This document shows positions 33,271 to 41,286 of a stretch of 64,000 nt of DNA, one piece after another. Numbering within the stretch: the stretch's first letter is position 1; every line of letters begins with the position of its first letter. A program made the position numbers and the translations under genes. This stretch comes from Arthrobacter stackebrandtii (GTDB lineage Bacteria > Actinomycetota > Actinomycetes > Actinomycetales > Micrococcaceae): positions 2,170,001-2,234,000 of the forward strand of contig NZ_JAGIOI010000001.1 of the NCBI RefSeq assembly GCF_017876675.1. Direction: 5' to 3'. The notes beneath the pieces are model-generated. The model did not search any database. It saw only the letters and a list, made by a program, of their open reading frames with translations, and was not told the origin of the DNA.

Positions 33271-34898
33271 GAAACCCTCCCCAGCTGTTCGCGGACTACT
33301 GCTGCCAGACGGTCGGACTCTTCGAATTGGGCGAACAGCTCTGCCGAAAGGCGGGCGATCTTTTCCTCGATCGGCTCGCCGTCGTCCTCGACCTCGGCGG
33401 CGCCGACGTAGCGGCCGGGGGTGAGTGCGTAGTCGGCGGCCTTGATCTCGGCGAGGGTGGCGGAATAGCAGAAGCCGGGGACGTCGTCGTATTCCTTCGT
33501 CTCCTCAGCGTCATCAGCGGCGACGGCGGGCGAGCCGCGCCAGGCGTGGAAGGTATCCGCGATGAGCGCAATGTCCTCATCGGAAAGCGCACGCTCGGCA
33601 CGGTCCACCATGTGGCCCAGATTGCGTGCATCAATGAACAGCACCTGCCCGGTGCGGTCCACGGACCCGTGCGAACCGGCGGTCTTGTCCTTGGCGAAGA
33701 ACCACGTGCACACGGGGATGCCGGTGGAGCGGAACAGCTGCGTGGGGAGGGCGACCATGCAGGAAACCAGGTCGGCCTCAACCAGTTGGGCGCGGATCTC
33801 GCCCTCGCCGCCGGAGTTGGAGCTCATGGAACCGTTCGCCATGACCACGCCGGCAGAACCGCCGTCGGCCAGCTTGGAAATGATGTGCTGAATCCAGGCG
33901 TAGTTCGCGTTGCCGGCAGGCGGGACGCCGTACTTCCAGCGGGGGTCGGACTCGGAGCGGGCCCAGTCCTTGATGTTGAACGGCGGGTTGGCCATGACGA
34001 AGTCGGCCTGCATGTCCGGGTGGAGGTCACGGGCAAAAGTGTCGCCCCAGCGGGAGGCCAGGTTGCCGTTGAGGCCGTGGATGGCCAGGTTCATCTTTGC
34101 CATGCGCCACGTTCGCTCGTTGAGCTCCTGCCCGTAGACCGAGATCTCCGAGCCCTCCTTGTTGTGCGCCTCGAGGAACTTCTCGGCCTGGACAAACATG
34201 CCTCCAGAGCCGCAGGCGGGGTCGTACACGCGGCCGTGGTCCGGGCGAAGCACCTCCACGAGGACGCGGACAACGCCGGCAGGGGTGTAGAACTCGCCGC
34301 CGCGCTTGCCCTCGGCACGGGCGAACTTCTCCAGGAAGTATTCGTACACCTCGCCCAGCAGGTCGCGCGCCTTCGTGGCGCCCTGGCCGGTGAACTTGGC
34401 GGAGTTGAGCAGGTCCAGCAGTTCGCCCAGGCGGCGCTGGTCGATGTTGTCCTTGTTGTACATCATCGGCAGCGTGGTGGCGAGCGACGGGTTGGTGCCC
34501 ATGATGTAGGCCATGGCGTCGTCGATCAGCTCGCCGATGCCCTTGGCGTGCTCGTCCAGCGTGGCCGCGGCACCCTTGGCGTTCTCCGCCAGGTACGTCC
34601 AGCGTGCGCGCTCGGGAACCCAGAACACGCCGTGGCCCGTGTACTCGTCGACGTCGTCAATGAGCTGCGCGATCTGGTCATCGCCCAGCCCGTCCGCCAC
34701 CAGCTCCGCCCGAATCGCCTCGCGGCGCTCGTCAAAGGCGTCGGAGACGTACTTCAGGAAGACGAGCCCCAGGATCACGTCCTTGTACTGCGAGGCATCC
34801 ATGGATCCGCGGAGCTTGTCCGCAGCCTTCCACAGGGTGTCCTTCAATTCCTTCATGGTCGACGGCAATGCCTCAACCTTCGCCTTCTTCGCAGCCAC
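33267..34898 (-). CDS. hsdM: Type I DNA adenine methyltransferase HsdM
   Basis: A 543-aa HsdM starting at GTG 34898. The N-terminal helical domain (DKLRGSMDASQYKDVILGLVFLKYVSDAF) precedes a complete N6-adenine methylase: AdoMet motif I VYDPACGSGGMFVQAEKFL and catalytic motif IV FVMANPPFNIKDW. It methylates adenine at the HsdS-defined site, protecting host DNA. The start overlaps the stop of the preceding large HTH gene by one base (TAGTG), and the end overlaps hsdS by 4 bp, giving one tightly coupled operon. Confidence 0.94.
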   Translation of the reverse strand: MAAKKAKVEALPSTMKELKDTLWKAADKLRGSMDASQYKDVILGLVFLKYVSDAFDERREAIRAELVADGLGDDQIAQLIDDVDEYTGHGVFWVPERARWTYLAENAKGAAATLDEHAKGIGELIDDAMAYIMGTNPSLATTLPMMYNKDNIDQRRLGELLDLLNSAKFTGQGATKARDLLGEVYEYFLEKFARAEGKRGGEFYTPAGVVRVLVEVLRPDHGRVYDPACGSGGMFVQAEKFLEAHNKEGSEISVYGQELNERTWRMAKMNLAIHGLNGNLASRWGDTFARDLHPDMQADFVMANPPFNIKDWARSESDPRWKYGVPPAGNANYAWIQHIISKLADGGSAGVVMANGSMSSNSGGEGEIRAQLVEADLVSCMVALPTQLFRSTGIPVCTWFFAKDKTAGSHGSVDRTGQVLFIDARNLGHMVDRAERALSDEDIALIADTFHAWRGSPAVAADDAEETKEYDDVPGFCYSATLAEIKAADYALTPGRYVGAAEVEDDGEPIEEKIARLSAELFAQFEESDRLAAVVREQLGRVS

Positions 34899-36994
34899 TA
34901 GCCCGACCCTTCAATCGTCGTATCCAAAACCCTAAAACTTCCACGTGCGGTGCCGTCCATCAGCAGGCCGGCCAGCTCGTCGAGCCGCGCCAGCCGTTCC
35001 GCCAGCCTGCTGCGCTCGGCCGCTACCTGCGCCAGCGCGGCGCCCAGGGCGGGCCGTGCGCCGTCGTCAATCCTGCGAAGAGGCCACTGCTTCCAGTGCC
35101 CCGCCCCGCCGTTCCCCACGTCCCGCGCCAGCATGGCCGGCAGGAGCCCGCGCGGCCGGCGGGCGTCGATCCGCAGGATCCTTGCCGGATAAAGCACGAC
35201 GGCCGCACCCGCCTCATCGACCATGGCGCCGCCTTGCGCTCCGGTTGCGAAGATGACGTCCCCAGGCTCAGTCAGCCGGCCCTGGGGGTAGGCGGCCGCG
35301 AACACCAGCTGGCTGATGTGCCGCGATCCTTGGGACCTGTGGCCGGCCAGCTCCTCAAGCCCAATGATGGGCAAGGGTGCACGTGCCGATTCTCCCACCT
35401 CCATGTGCTCACCGGCGATTCGGTGGCCCTGCAAGTACCGCACAGACCCGTCACGCAGCGCGGTACCCACCGTGGACGGGGTGGCGGCCGGCGCGGAGGC
35501 GGGAGCGAGCCCGAAGCTGAGCTGCCCGGGCGCCCCTGCCTGGGAGGATTCGTGGCTGAGTGCATCCAGTACGGACTCGGCGCGGATGTGCTCCGCGGCA
35601 GTGGCCCTGGCGTGCGTGGCCGCCGAGGCGCGGACCTTCGTGGCGAGTGCCGGCGCCGTCAATCCGCCGGTCCCTGCCACCAGTTTGCTGGTGAGCACGA
35701 GCCGGGCGAAGCGGAAGGAGTGGGCGCGGATCTGTTCGCGGGTGCCCAGCGAAGCTGCAAGGTCACCAACCACATCCGTGCTGGCAGCAGGGTCCAGGGC
35801 CGTACCTGAGAGGTCGGCCACCATGGTCCAGCGATCGGCAATGTTCACGTGCGCCGCGGCATCCCCCAGCACCCAAAGCGCCTGGGCCTGGCGGGGCCGC
35901 GAGGGGACCAGTCCCGATGGCAGCCGGACCATGGCCCGGACTCGGCCGGAGCGCAGGATGTCCGAGCGGATGGCCTCGGCCTCACGATTATGAGTCGTGC
36001 GCGCCAGGGCGTCCACAAGGACCGCTGCCGGGGCCAGGATGACGGCGGACGAGCGCGCGTCCAGCCCCAGCAGGATCTCGTCGACGGCCGACAGGATCGC
36101 GGCCGGGTCCATGGACGGCTGCACGGGGGAGGGGAACTGGGCCAGCCGGATGGTGGGTGCTGACACGCCGGCCGGGGCGTTGTTGGCCACGTACAGGTTG
36201 TCGCGGAAACGTCCGTGCACCCGCATGCGGCGGCGGGCCAGCCGGGCCGCATCGTTCTCCAGCGAACCGACGCAGAGCGTCCCTTCCGCGGCCTCGCCCA
36301 AAATGTCGGCAACGTGCAGCAGTAGGTCGCCGCCGCCGTCGTCCATGAAAACCGCCGGGCTGCCGCTGCCTGCAGCCAGCTCGACGGCGGTTGCGGCCAC
36401 GAGGTCGACGGCAGCCGGGGCGAGCAGGGTGTCCGCGTGGACGGCCGGCGCGGCTCGGAAGCGGTCGCGGAGCAGCACCTCAAATGCGGCCGCGGAGGTG
36501 TAGGAGGCATCCGCGAGGAGGTCGGCGAAGGCGGCGAGGGGGAGCAGCTCCGGACCCAGCGCCTCGAGTTCGCTCAGGAGGAAGTTGTCGTCGGGGTCGA
36601 TCTCGTCGGCGGTGTCCAGGAGGTCGTCGGCGTCCTGGCCGGCCAGGTCCGTGTCCGTCAGCGCACGCAGGGCCAGCAGCGCCGTGAGTGCTGTGAAGTG
36701 GGTGGTCTTGGTTTCCGGGCCCAGGGGTGCGGAGAACGCCGCCGCGTCTGCCGCCGCGTGCGGGTTGTTGCCGCGGCCCGTGGCGGCCAGCCAGTCGGTG
36801 ACGGCGGCGACGCTGAAGAGTTCCTGCCGGCCGTGGCGGGCCACTGGGGCGGGGAAGGGGCTGGACGTGTCCTTGCTGCGCGAGCGCCACATGGTGACCA
36901 CCGGGCGCTGGACCTGGGCGAGCTGGGCAATGTCGGAGAGGGTGATCTGCAACTGGCCGTTGGACAGCAGCTGCTGCCTTTTTCGGGCGGCCAT
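34898..36994 (-). CDS. HTH protein resembling a degenerate methylase fused to an HsdS-like tail
   Basis: A 699-aa protein from ATG 36994 (AAGGAGATCCAC upstream), first gene of the hsdMS operon. Residues 16-72 are an HTH (ITLSDIAQLAQVQRPVVTMW, then FSVAAVTDWLA) like that in actinobacterial HTH-type N6 methylases. The middle keeps the methylase layout but not its motifs: at about 214-228 the AdoMet motif is replaced by AVFMDDGGGDLLLHV, and at about 285-292 the place of NPPF reads AQFPSP. VRAMVRLPSGLVPSR corresponds to the LPxxLF region of HsdM. The last 200 residues resemble HsdS: a TRD-like GDVIFATGAQGGAMVDEAGA and a terminal coiled helix LAERLARLDELAGLL. It may be a catalytically dead specificity or regulatory subunit. 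No established function known to me. Confidence 0.75.
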   Translation of the reverse strand: MAARKRQQLLSNGQLQITLSDIAQLAQVQRPVVTMWRSRSKDTSSPFPAPVARHGRQELFSVAAVTDWLAATGRGNNPHAAADAAAFSAPLGPETKTTHFTALTALLALRALTDTDLAGQDADDLLDTADEIDPDDNFLLSELEALGPELLPLAAFADLLADASYTSAAAFEVLLRDRFRAAPAVHADTLLAPAAVDLVAATAVELAAGSGSPAVFMDDGGGDLLLHVADILGEAAEGTLCVGSLENDAARLARRRMRVHGRFRDNLYVANNAPAGVSAPTIRLAQFPSPVQPSMDPAAILSAVDEILLGLDARSSAVILAPAAVLVDALARTTHNREAEAIRSDILRSGRVRAMVRLPSGLVPSRPRQAQALWVLGDAAAHVNIADRWTMVADLSGTALDPAASTDVVGDLAASLGTREQIRAHSFRFARLVLTSKLVAGTGGLTAPALATKVRASAATHARATAAEHIRAESVLDALSHESSQAGAPGQLSFGLAPASAPAATPSTVGTALRDGSVRYLQGHRIAGEHMEVGESARAPLPIIGLEELAGHRSQGSRHISQLVFAAAYPQGRLTEPGDVIFATGAQGGAMVDEAGAAVVLYPARILRIDARRPRGLLPAMLARDVGNGGAGHWKQWPLRRIDDGARPALGAALAQVAAERSRLAERLARLDELAGLLMDGTARGSFRVLDTTIEGSG

Positions 36995-37101
36995 GTGGAT
37001 CTCCTTGTCTGCTCCGTGCCTGGTTCTGCGGCGGCTTGTGTGGATTCGCTTCGTGTGGGTCCGGCCGGAACGATCCCTTGCATCAACAAGCATAATTCAC
37101 A

Positions 37102-37123
37102 TGTGGATAAATGCTGTGGATAT
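37102..37123. promoter_or_regulatory. Two DnaA-box-like sites
   Basis: TGTGGATAA at 37102-37110 is the exact complement of the TTATCCACA DnaA-box consensus, and TGTGGATAT at 37115-37123 differs at one position. They are 13 bp apart in the same orientation. Alone such 9-mers can occur by chance; the density here is the reason to note them. Confidence 0.5.
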
Positions 37124-37125
37124 GT

Positions 37126-37143
37126 TGATAACCCGGGTTATCA
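37126..37143. promoter_or_regulatory. 18-bp perfect palindrome
   Basis: TGATAACCCGGGTTATCA reads the same on both strands. It is about 132-149 bp before the start of the HTH protein of the restriction operon and is a good candidate operator for that protein's HTH domain. Confidence 0.55.
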
Positions 37144-37158
37144 GGGAGTTCCTAGGGA

Positions 37159-37174
37159 TGTTTCACGTGAAGCA
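37159..37174. promoter_or_regulatory. parS-like ParB-binding site
   Basis: TGTTTCACGTGAAGCA matches the chromosomal parS consensus TGTTTCACGTGAAACA at 15 of 16 positions. In most bacteria such sites cluster near the origin and load ParB. It may also be a regulator site of another protein because its core CACGTG is short. Confidence 0.5.
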
Positions 37175-37307
37175 ATAGTGTCATTCCACAGAGCGCTGAA
37201 CCGCTGATCCGGTACAGGGGCTCGCAAGCATTGGAGGTTTGCCGGGCCGGCTGTTGGGGGTGGTCCAGATGCTTCCAGGGATCAACTTTTGAGAACGAGG
37301 AACCGCC

Positions 37308-37820
37308 ATGAGCCACCCTGAACATTTGCCGGTGCCGCCACCGCCCGGTGCGGAAGTGGGGCGCAGCGTCCCGCACCTGCAGCCCGGAGTCGCGCCGGCA
37401 CAGCCGGCCAAGAGCCGCAAGCCGCTCTACTTTGGCTTGGGCGGGCTGGCCATCGGGCTGGCTGTCGGCCTGACAGCCGGGATGGCCGTTGTTGCCATAG
37501 GCGGAGCCCTGGGGCAGTCCGATGACATTCCCCAGGCTGTCGAGGCATGCTCCGCGACCGGCATGGAAGGTGTGTACTCCATGGATGGCGGAAAGAGCCT
37601 GGACATGCAAACAGCGGGGAAGGACTCCTCCGGGACCACCATCACCACCGTGGCGTGTGTCCTGAATGAACTTGGTGCGCCCCAGAGCCTCTACAGCAAG
37701 ATCGATTCGACCCGGGCCCTGGACGGCACCAAGTCCGCGGACTGGCCCGGCTTCACCGCCTCGTGGTCCTACCACCCGGACAGCGGGCTGAACATCATTG
37801 TGGAAACCGCCGCCAAGTGA
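37308..37820 (+). CDS. Membrane-anchored hypothetical protein
   Basis: A 170-aa protein with a Pro-rich cytoplasmic N-terminus, one transmembrane segment at about residues 43-68 (GLGGLAIGLAVGLTAGMAVVAIGG), and an extracytoplasmic domain of about 100 residues with two cysteines (EACSATG and VACVLN) that may form a disulphide. No family recognised. GAGGAACCGCC precedes ATG 37308. It heads a run of three small envelope-protein genes on the plus strand; they have similar lengths and spacing and may be functionally linked. Confidence 0.75.
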   Translation: MSHPEHLPVPPPPGAEVGRSVPHLQPGVAPAQPAKSRKPLYFGLGGLAIGLAVGLTAGMAVVAIGGALGQSDDIPQAVEACSATGMEGVYSMDGGKSLDMQTAGKDSSGTTITTVACVLNELGAPQSLYSKIDSTRALDGTKSADWPGFTASWSYHPDSGLNIIVETAAK

Positions 37821-37855
37821 CGCCGGCACCTAAAGAAGGGCATAAGGCAAGGACA

Positions 37856-38536
37856 ATGAAGATTTCAAAAGCCACCGACATGCGGGAACCTCAGCGCCAG
37901 GCCGAAAATCCGCTGCCCAACCCCGGCAAGGCAAACCCGGCCGGGCCGAAGCCTGCCAAGCCCAAGCGCAAGGGAATGGCCGCGCTTGCGGTGCTGGCCG
38001 GCGTCGTACTTTTTGGTGCAGGCTTCCTCACGGCGACCGCCACCGCCGACCCGACGGCCAGCGGTGAATACCTGGCACTGGACGCAGACCAGCAGCGGCT
38101 CATCAGCGACAAGAAGGCCCTGGAGAAGACCATCGCCGGGCAGGGAGAGCAGCTCGTCACGCTGCAGGGGCAGATCATTGGCCGTGAGGACGCCGTGGAG
38201 CAGCAGGCCGCCGAGGTGAAGGAGAAGGACGAGGCGCTGGCGGTCCGCGAGGAAGCGGTGAAGAAGCGCGAGGACGCCGTGGCGGGGGCGGAGGCGAAGC
38301 AGGCGGCGAACACGATCGGCGACGGCATGTGGGTGGTGGGCGATGACGTGGAGCCCGGCGTCTACAAGGCCAAGTCGGACGTGGGGTCCTCCTGCTACTG
38401 GGCCATTCTGGCCAGCGGCACGAACGGCGACGACATCATCAGCAACGATCTTCCAGGTGGCGGCACGCCCTCCGTGACGCTGGCGGCGGGGCAGGACTTC
38501 AAGTCCAGCCGCTGCGGGCAGTGGATCCGGCAATAG
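37856..38536 (+). CDS. Membrane-anchored coiled-coil protein with C-terminal actinobacterial domain
   Basis: A 226-aa protein from ATG 37856 (AAGGA upstream). A basic Pro-rich N-terminus is followed by a transmembrane segment (AALAVLAGVVLFGAGFL, about 43-59), a coiled coil at about 75-150 (EQQAAEVKEKDEALAVREEA), and a C-terminal 70-residue domain DGMWVVGDDVEPGVYKA with YWAILAS and FKSSRCGQWI. That C-terminal pattern recurs in actinobacterial secreted lipoproteins of unknown function. Likely a surface protein displaying the domain on a stalk. Confidence 0.78.
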   Translation: MKISKATDMREPQRQAENPLPNPGKANPAGPKPAKPKRKGMAALAVLAGVVLFGAGFLTATATADPTASGEYLALDADQQRLISDKKALEKTIAGQGEQLVTLQGQIIGREDAVEQQAAEVKEKDEALAVREEAVKKREDAVAGAEAKQAANTIGDGMWVVGDDVEPGVYKAKSDVGSSCYWAILASGTNGDDIISNDLPGGGTPSVTLAAGQDFKSSRCGQWIRQ

Positions 38537-38645
38537 CGCCGGGCACTGCATTCCATGGCGCCGGCTGCAAGGCGGCCCGGCGCACCAACACTTCAAGCAA
38601 CAATGACAGGCACCGGCGGCTTTGCCGTGCCCGAAAGGAAACACC

Positions 38646-39410
38646 ATGACGAACGAAATGTACTCCCCGACACCCGAGCAGGTGCTCAACCATCCGGGCA
38701 AGCCGGCAGCGCAGGGACAGCCGAAGTCCTTTGTGGCGGCGTGGCTGCTCTCGCTGTTCCTCGGCTTCTTCGGCGTGGACCGCTTCTACCTGGGGAAGGT
38801 GGGGACCGGGCTGCTGAAGCTGTTCACGCTGGGCGGGGTGGGCGTCTGGGTGCTCGTTGACCTGGTCATCATTTTGGCAGGGAAGCAGACCGACAAGGCA
38901 GGCAACCCGCTGGCCGGCTACGCCAAGAACAAGGTGGTGGCCATCGTGGTGACCGTGGCGCTGCTGCTCGTGGGCGGGATCGGCAACGCCGTGAAGTCAT
39001 CCGGTTCCGCGCCCGTCGCGGAGGTGGGCGTTGAGGCGCCGGCGCAGCCCGCGGGGGAGGCGCCCGCCGTCGAGCAGGCAGTGGAAGCCCCAGCCGCGGA
39101 GGCGGCGTGGGTGGAAGTGGCGGCGCTGTCCGGCACGGCGGACCAGGCAAGCCAGGTGTTCGCACTGTCGGGGAAGGAAACCCGCCTGGTCTACGAATTC
39201 AATGGGCCCGCGGAGGCACTGGCCGTTGGCGCCATCTACCTGGAGAAGGAAGGCACGGACATCATGGTTGACGGTGGCATTCCGGTGGTCATGATGAGCA
39301 AGCCGGAATCTAACACGACGGCCCTGCATAAGAATGCGGGGAACTATTTCCTGGACGTGAAGGCCGCCAACTTTGAGTCCTGGACCGTGCGGATCGAGGA
39401 GAAACAGTAG
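38646..39410 (+). CDS. TM2-domain membrane protein
   Basis: A 254-aa protein from ATG 38646 (AAGGAAACACC upstream). It contains a TM2 domain: KSFVAAWLLSLFLGFFGVDRF, YLGKVGTGLLKLFTLGGVG, VWVLVDLVIIL, the two-helix module with conserved GxDRFYLG. A third hydrophobic segment follows (VVAIVVTVALLLVGGIG), then an Ala/Pro/Glu-rich linker and an extracytoplasmic domain of about 90 residues ending in LDVKAANFESWTVRIEEK. TM2 proteins are found across bacteria with unclear roles. Part of the cluster with the two preceding envelope proteins. Confidence 0.85.
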   Translation: MTNEMYSPTPEQVLNHPGKPAAQGQPKSFVAAWLLSLFLGFFGVDRFYLGKVGTGLLKLFTLGGVGVWVLVDLVIILAGKQTDKAGNPLAGYAKNKVVAIVVTVALLLVGGIGNAVKSSGSAPVAEVGVEAPAQPAGEAPAVEQAVEAPAAEAAWVEVAALSGTADQASQVFALSGKETRLVYEFNGPAEALAVGAIYLEKEGTDIMVDGGIPVVMMSKPESNTTALHKNAGNYFLDVKAANFESWTVRIEEKQ

Positions 39411-39487
39411 CCTCTTCGCAGCAGGCTGGATAAACGGCTGCTGCTCGCAGCCGGGCGCACTGGGCGGGCCCGGGAAGGCGCAGAAGG

Positions 39488-39910
39488 CTACTTCTTGGGC
39501 TCGTCCTTCGGGTTCGGGTGCTGTTCGCGGAGCTTGGCCTCGCGGGCGTCGAGCTCGGCCTTGAGCTTGCGGAGCCGCTCGGCTTCCAGCTGCTGCTCGC
39601 GGTTGACTTCAAGGTTGCGCAGGAACTGGGGGTCATCGTCGGGGGCCACGGCACGGCCATAGCCGGAAGCCGCCGGACGGGAGGGGCCGGGCACCTGCCC
39701 GCCAGAGCGCTGGGCGGCGCCGGCCGGGGCATACTGGGGGCGGCCAAACAGGAACCACAGGGCCACGCCGATCACGTTCAGGAACACGATCACCAGGACC
39801 CAGGCGGTTTTCGGAATGCTGCGCACGTCGCCGGGCTCGCTGCGGAGGCAGTCGATGAGTCCGTAAACAAAAATCACAACACCCAGGGCAACAGGAATGA
39901 TATAGCGCAT
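39488..39910 (-). CDS. PLD-nuclease N-terminal-like membrane protein
   Basis: A 140-aa protein with two transmembrane helices (IPVALGVVIFVYGLIDCL and TAWVLVIVFLNVIGVALWFLFG) joined by the conserved RSEPGDVRSIPK loop: the PLDc_N module. The tail is a charged coiled region (NREQQLEAERLRKLKAELD). Such proteins are frequent in actinobacteria next to the men genes; the function is unknown. It is divergently arranged with the DUF4229 gene. Confidence 0.85.
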   Translation of the reverse strand: MRYIIPVALGVVIFVYGLIDCLRSEPGDVRSIPKTAWVLVIVFLNVIGVALWFLFGRPQYAPAGAAQRSGGQVPGPSRPAASGYGRAVAPDDDPQFLRNLEVNREQQLEAERLRKLKAELDAREAKLREQHPNPKDEPKK

Positions 39911-39980
39911 ACTTCATTCTACCGTCGCAAGAAAAATCGGCACCGGGCTCACGCCCAGCTTCAGCGGCTAAACTTGGGGC

Positions 39981-40316
39981 GTGGCTTTCTTCAAATACTC
40001 CCTGATTCGCGGCATCCTGTTCCTGGCTTTCTTCCTCATCGCCTACCTGGCCGTGGACTTGAGCCCGCTGACATCCGCCCTTGTTGGCGCACTGTTCGCG
40101 TTCCTTGTCAGCTACCTGTTCTTCCGCAAGCAGCGTGAAGGCGCCACCGCCGTCGTCGCCAAGACCTTTGCACCCAACGCCGCCACCACCCAGTCGGCGG
40201 GCGCCGTGGCGGATGCCGACGCAGAAGATGCGCTGATCGACGCGAACCCGGACATCTGGATCGACGCCGACCGCAAGTCCGGCACTGCCGGCTACGACAA
40301 GACCGAGGAAGCCTGA
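39981..40316 (+). CDS. DUF4229-like small membrane protein
   Basis: A 111-aa protein from GTG 39981 with two transmembrane helices: FLAFFLIAYLAVDLSPLTSAL and VGALFAFLVSYLFFRKQRE. The C-terminal half is soluble, Ala/Asp rich (DADAEDALIDANPDIWIDAD). It matches the DUF4229 pattern common in Micrococcales and regularly found beside menA. Function unknown. It ends 17 bp before the convergent menA stop. Confidence 0.83.
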   Translation: MAFFKYSLIRGILFLAFFLIAYLAVDLSPLTSALVGALFAFLVSYLFFRKQREGATAVVAKTFAPNAATTQSAGAVADADAEDALIDANPDIWIDADRKSGTAGYDKTEEA

Positions 40317-40332
40317 CCCGCAGGCGCGCCCC

Positions 40333-41211
40333 CTACAGGGTGTTGAGCAGGACCGCTGCGGCGAACAACAGGCTGAACCCGAGGTTGAGCATGCCCGTCT
40401 GCTGCAGGACGGGGATCAGGGCCTCGCGGGTCCTTCCCTTCAGCATGATCCAGCTGGGCAGCAGGATAAACGGCGCCTGAAGCAGCATCAGCAGCATCCA
40501 CGGGTTGTCCGGCACCAGGCACAGGGTCAGGGCCATGGACAGCGCCAGCATCACCACGTAGCTGATGCGCGCATTCCTGTCGCCGAGCCGCACGGCCAGG
40601 GTCATCTTGCCCACCTGGGCGTCCGTGGGGATGTCACGGACATTGTTGGCCATGAGAAGCGCGACGGCGATCAGCCCGGTGGAGATTGAACCCACCACCG
40701 CGGTGGTGTCCACGGCGCCGACCTGGGTGAAGGTGGTGCCCAAGGTTGCCACGGGGCCGAAGAACACGAACACAAAGACGTCGCCCAGGCCCAGGTAACC
40801 GTAGGGTTTCTTGCCGCCGGTGTAGCCCCATGCGGCAAGGACGGCGCCGGCACCCACCAGCAGCAGCGTCCACTGCTGCGACAGGATGACCAAGACCAGC
40901 CCGGCCACCATGGCAAGGCCCAGCGAGCCGAACGCGGCCATTTTTACTTCGTGCGGCTTGGCCACGCCGCTGCCCACGAGCCGCAGCGGGCCCACCCGGT
41001 CCTCGTCGGTGCCGCGGATCCCGTCGGAGTAGTCATTGGCGTAGTTCACGCCGATCTGCAGCAGCAGCGCCACGAGGGCGGCGAGCACGGCCCGGCCCCA
41101 ATGCAGCCCGCCCATGCCCAGTGCCGCGGCGGTACCAACTATCACGGGGGCTATTGCCATGGGCAGAGTCTTTACCCGGGCTCCGGCGACCCATTCCCCC
41201 ACAGTGGCCAC
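40333..41211 (-). CDS. menA: 1,4-dihydroxy-2-naphthoate polyprenyltransferase MenA
   Basis: A 292-aa UbiA-family prenyltransferase from GTG 41211 (AAGGAGAAGCACT upstream). The first Asp-rich motif NYANDYSDGIRGTDEDR and the second, NNVRDIPTDAQVGK, are both present; about eight hydrophobic segments follow. MenA attaches the polyprenyl chain to 1,4-dihydroxy-2-naphthoate in menaquinone biosynthesis at the membrane. It is transcribed with menE and menB upstream on the same strand. Confidence 0.94.
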   Translation of the reverse strand: MATVGEWVAGARVKTLPMAIAPVIVGTAAALGMGGLHWGRAVLAALVALLLQIGVNYANDYSDGIRGTDEDRVGPLRLVGSGVAKPHEVKMAAFGSLGLAMVAGLVLVILSQQWTLLLVGAGAVLAAWGYTGGKKPYGYLGLGDVFVFVFFGPVATLGTTFTQVGAVDTTAVVGSISTGLIAVALLMANNVRDIPTDAQVGKMTLAVRLGDRNARISYVVMLALSMALTLCLVPDNPWMLLMLLQAPFILLPSWIMLKGRTREALIPVLQQTGMLNLGFSLLFAAAVLLNTL

Positions 41212-41286
41212 AGTGCTTCTCCTTCGGTACAGGTGACGATAGACCTGTACGTCAGGCCTCAGCCCCAATTCTGCCCTGTCCACCTG

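Larger units (their letters stand above)
36995..37307. other. Divergent intergenic region with origin-like sites
   Basis: This 313-bp region lies between the restriction operon (minus) and the small membrane-protein gene at 37308 (plus). It contains the cluster of DnaA-box-like sites, palindrome and parS-like site at 37102-37174 and should also hold both promoters, which I could not assign clearly. Confidence 0.6.

Noticed and set aside
28246-37174. Plasmid partition module (ParA-like protein plus parS-like site)
   Set aside because: The ATPase lacks a ParB partner and the site is 8.9 kb away beyond other operons; not enough to call a partition locus.
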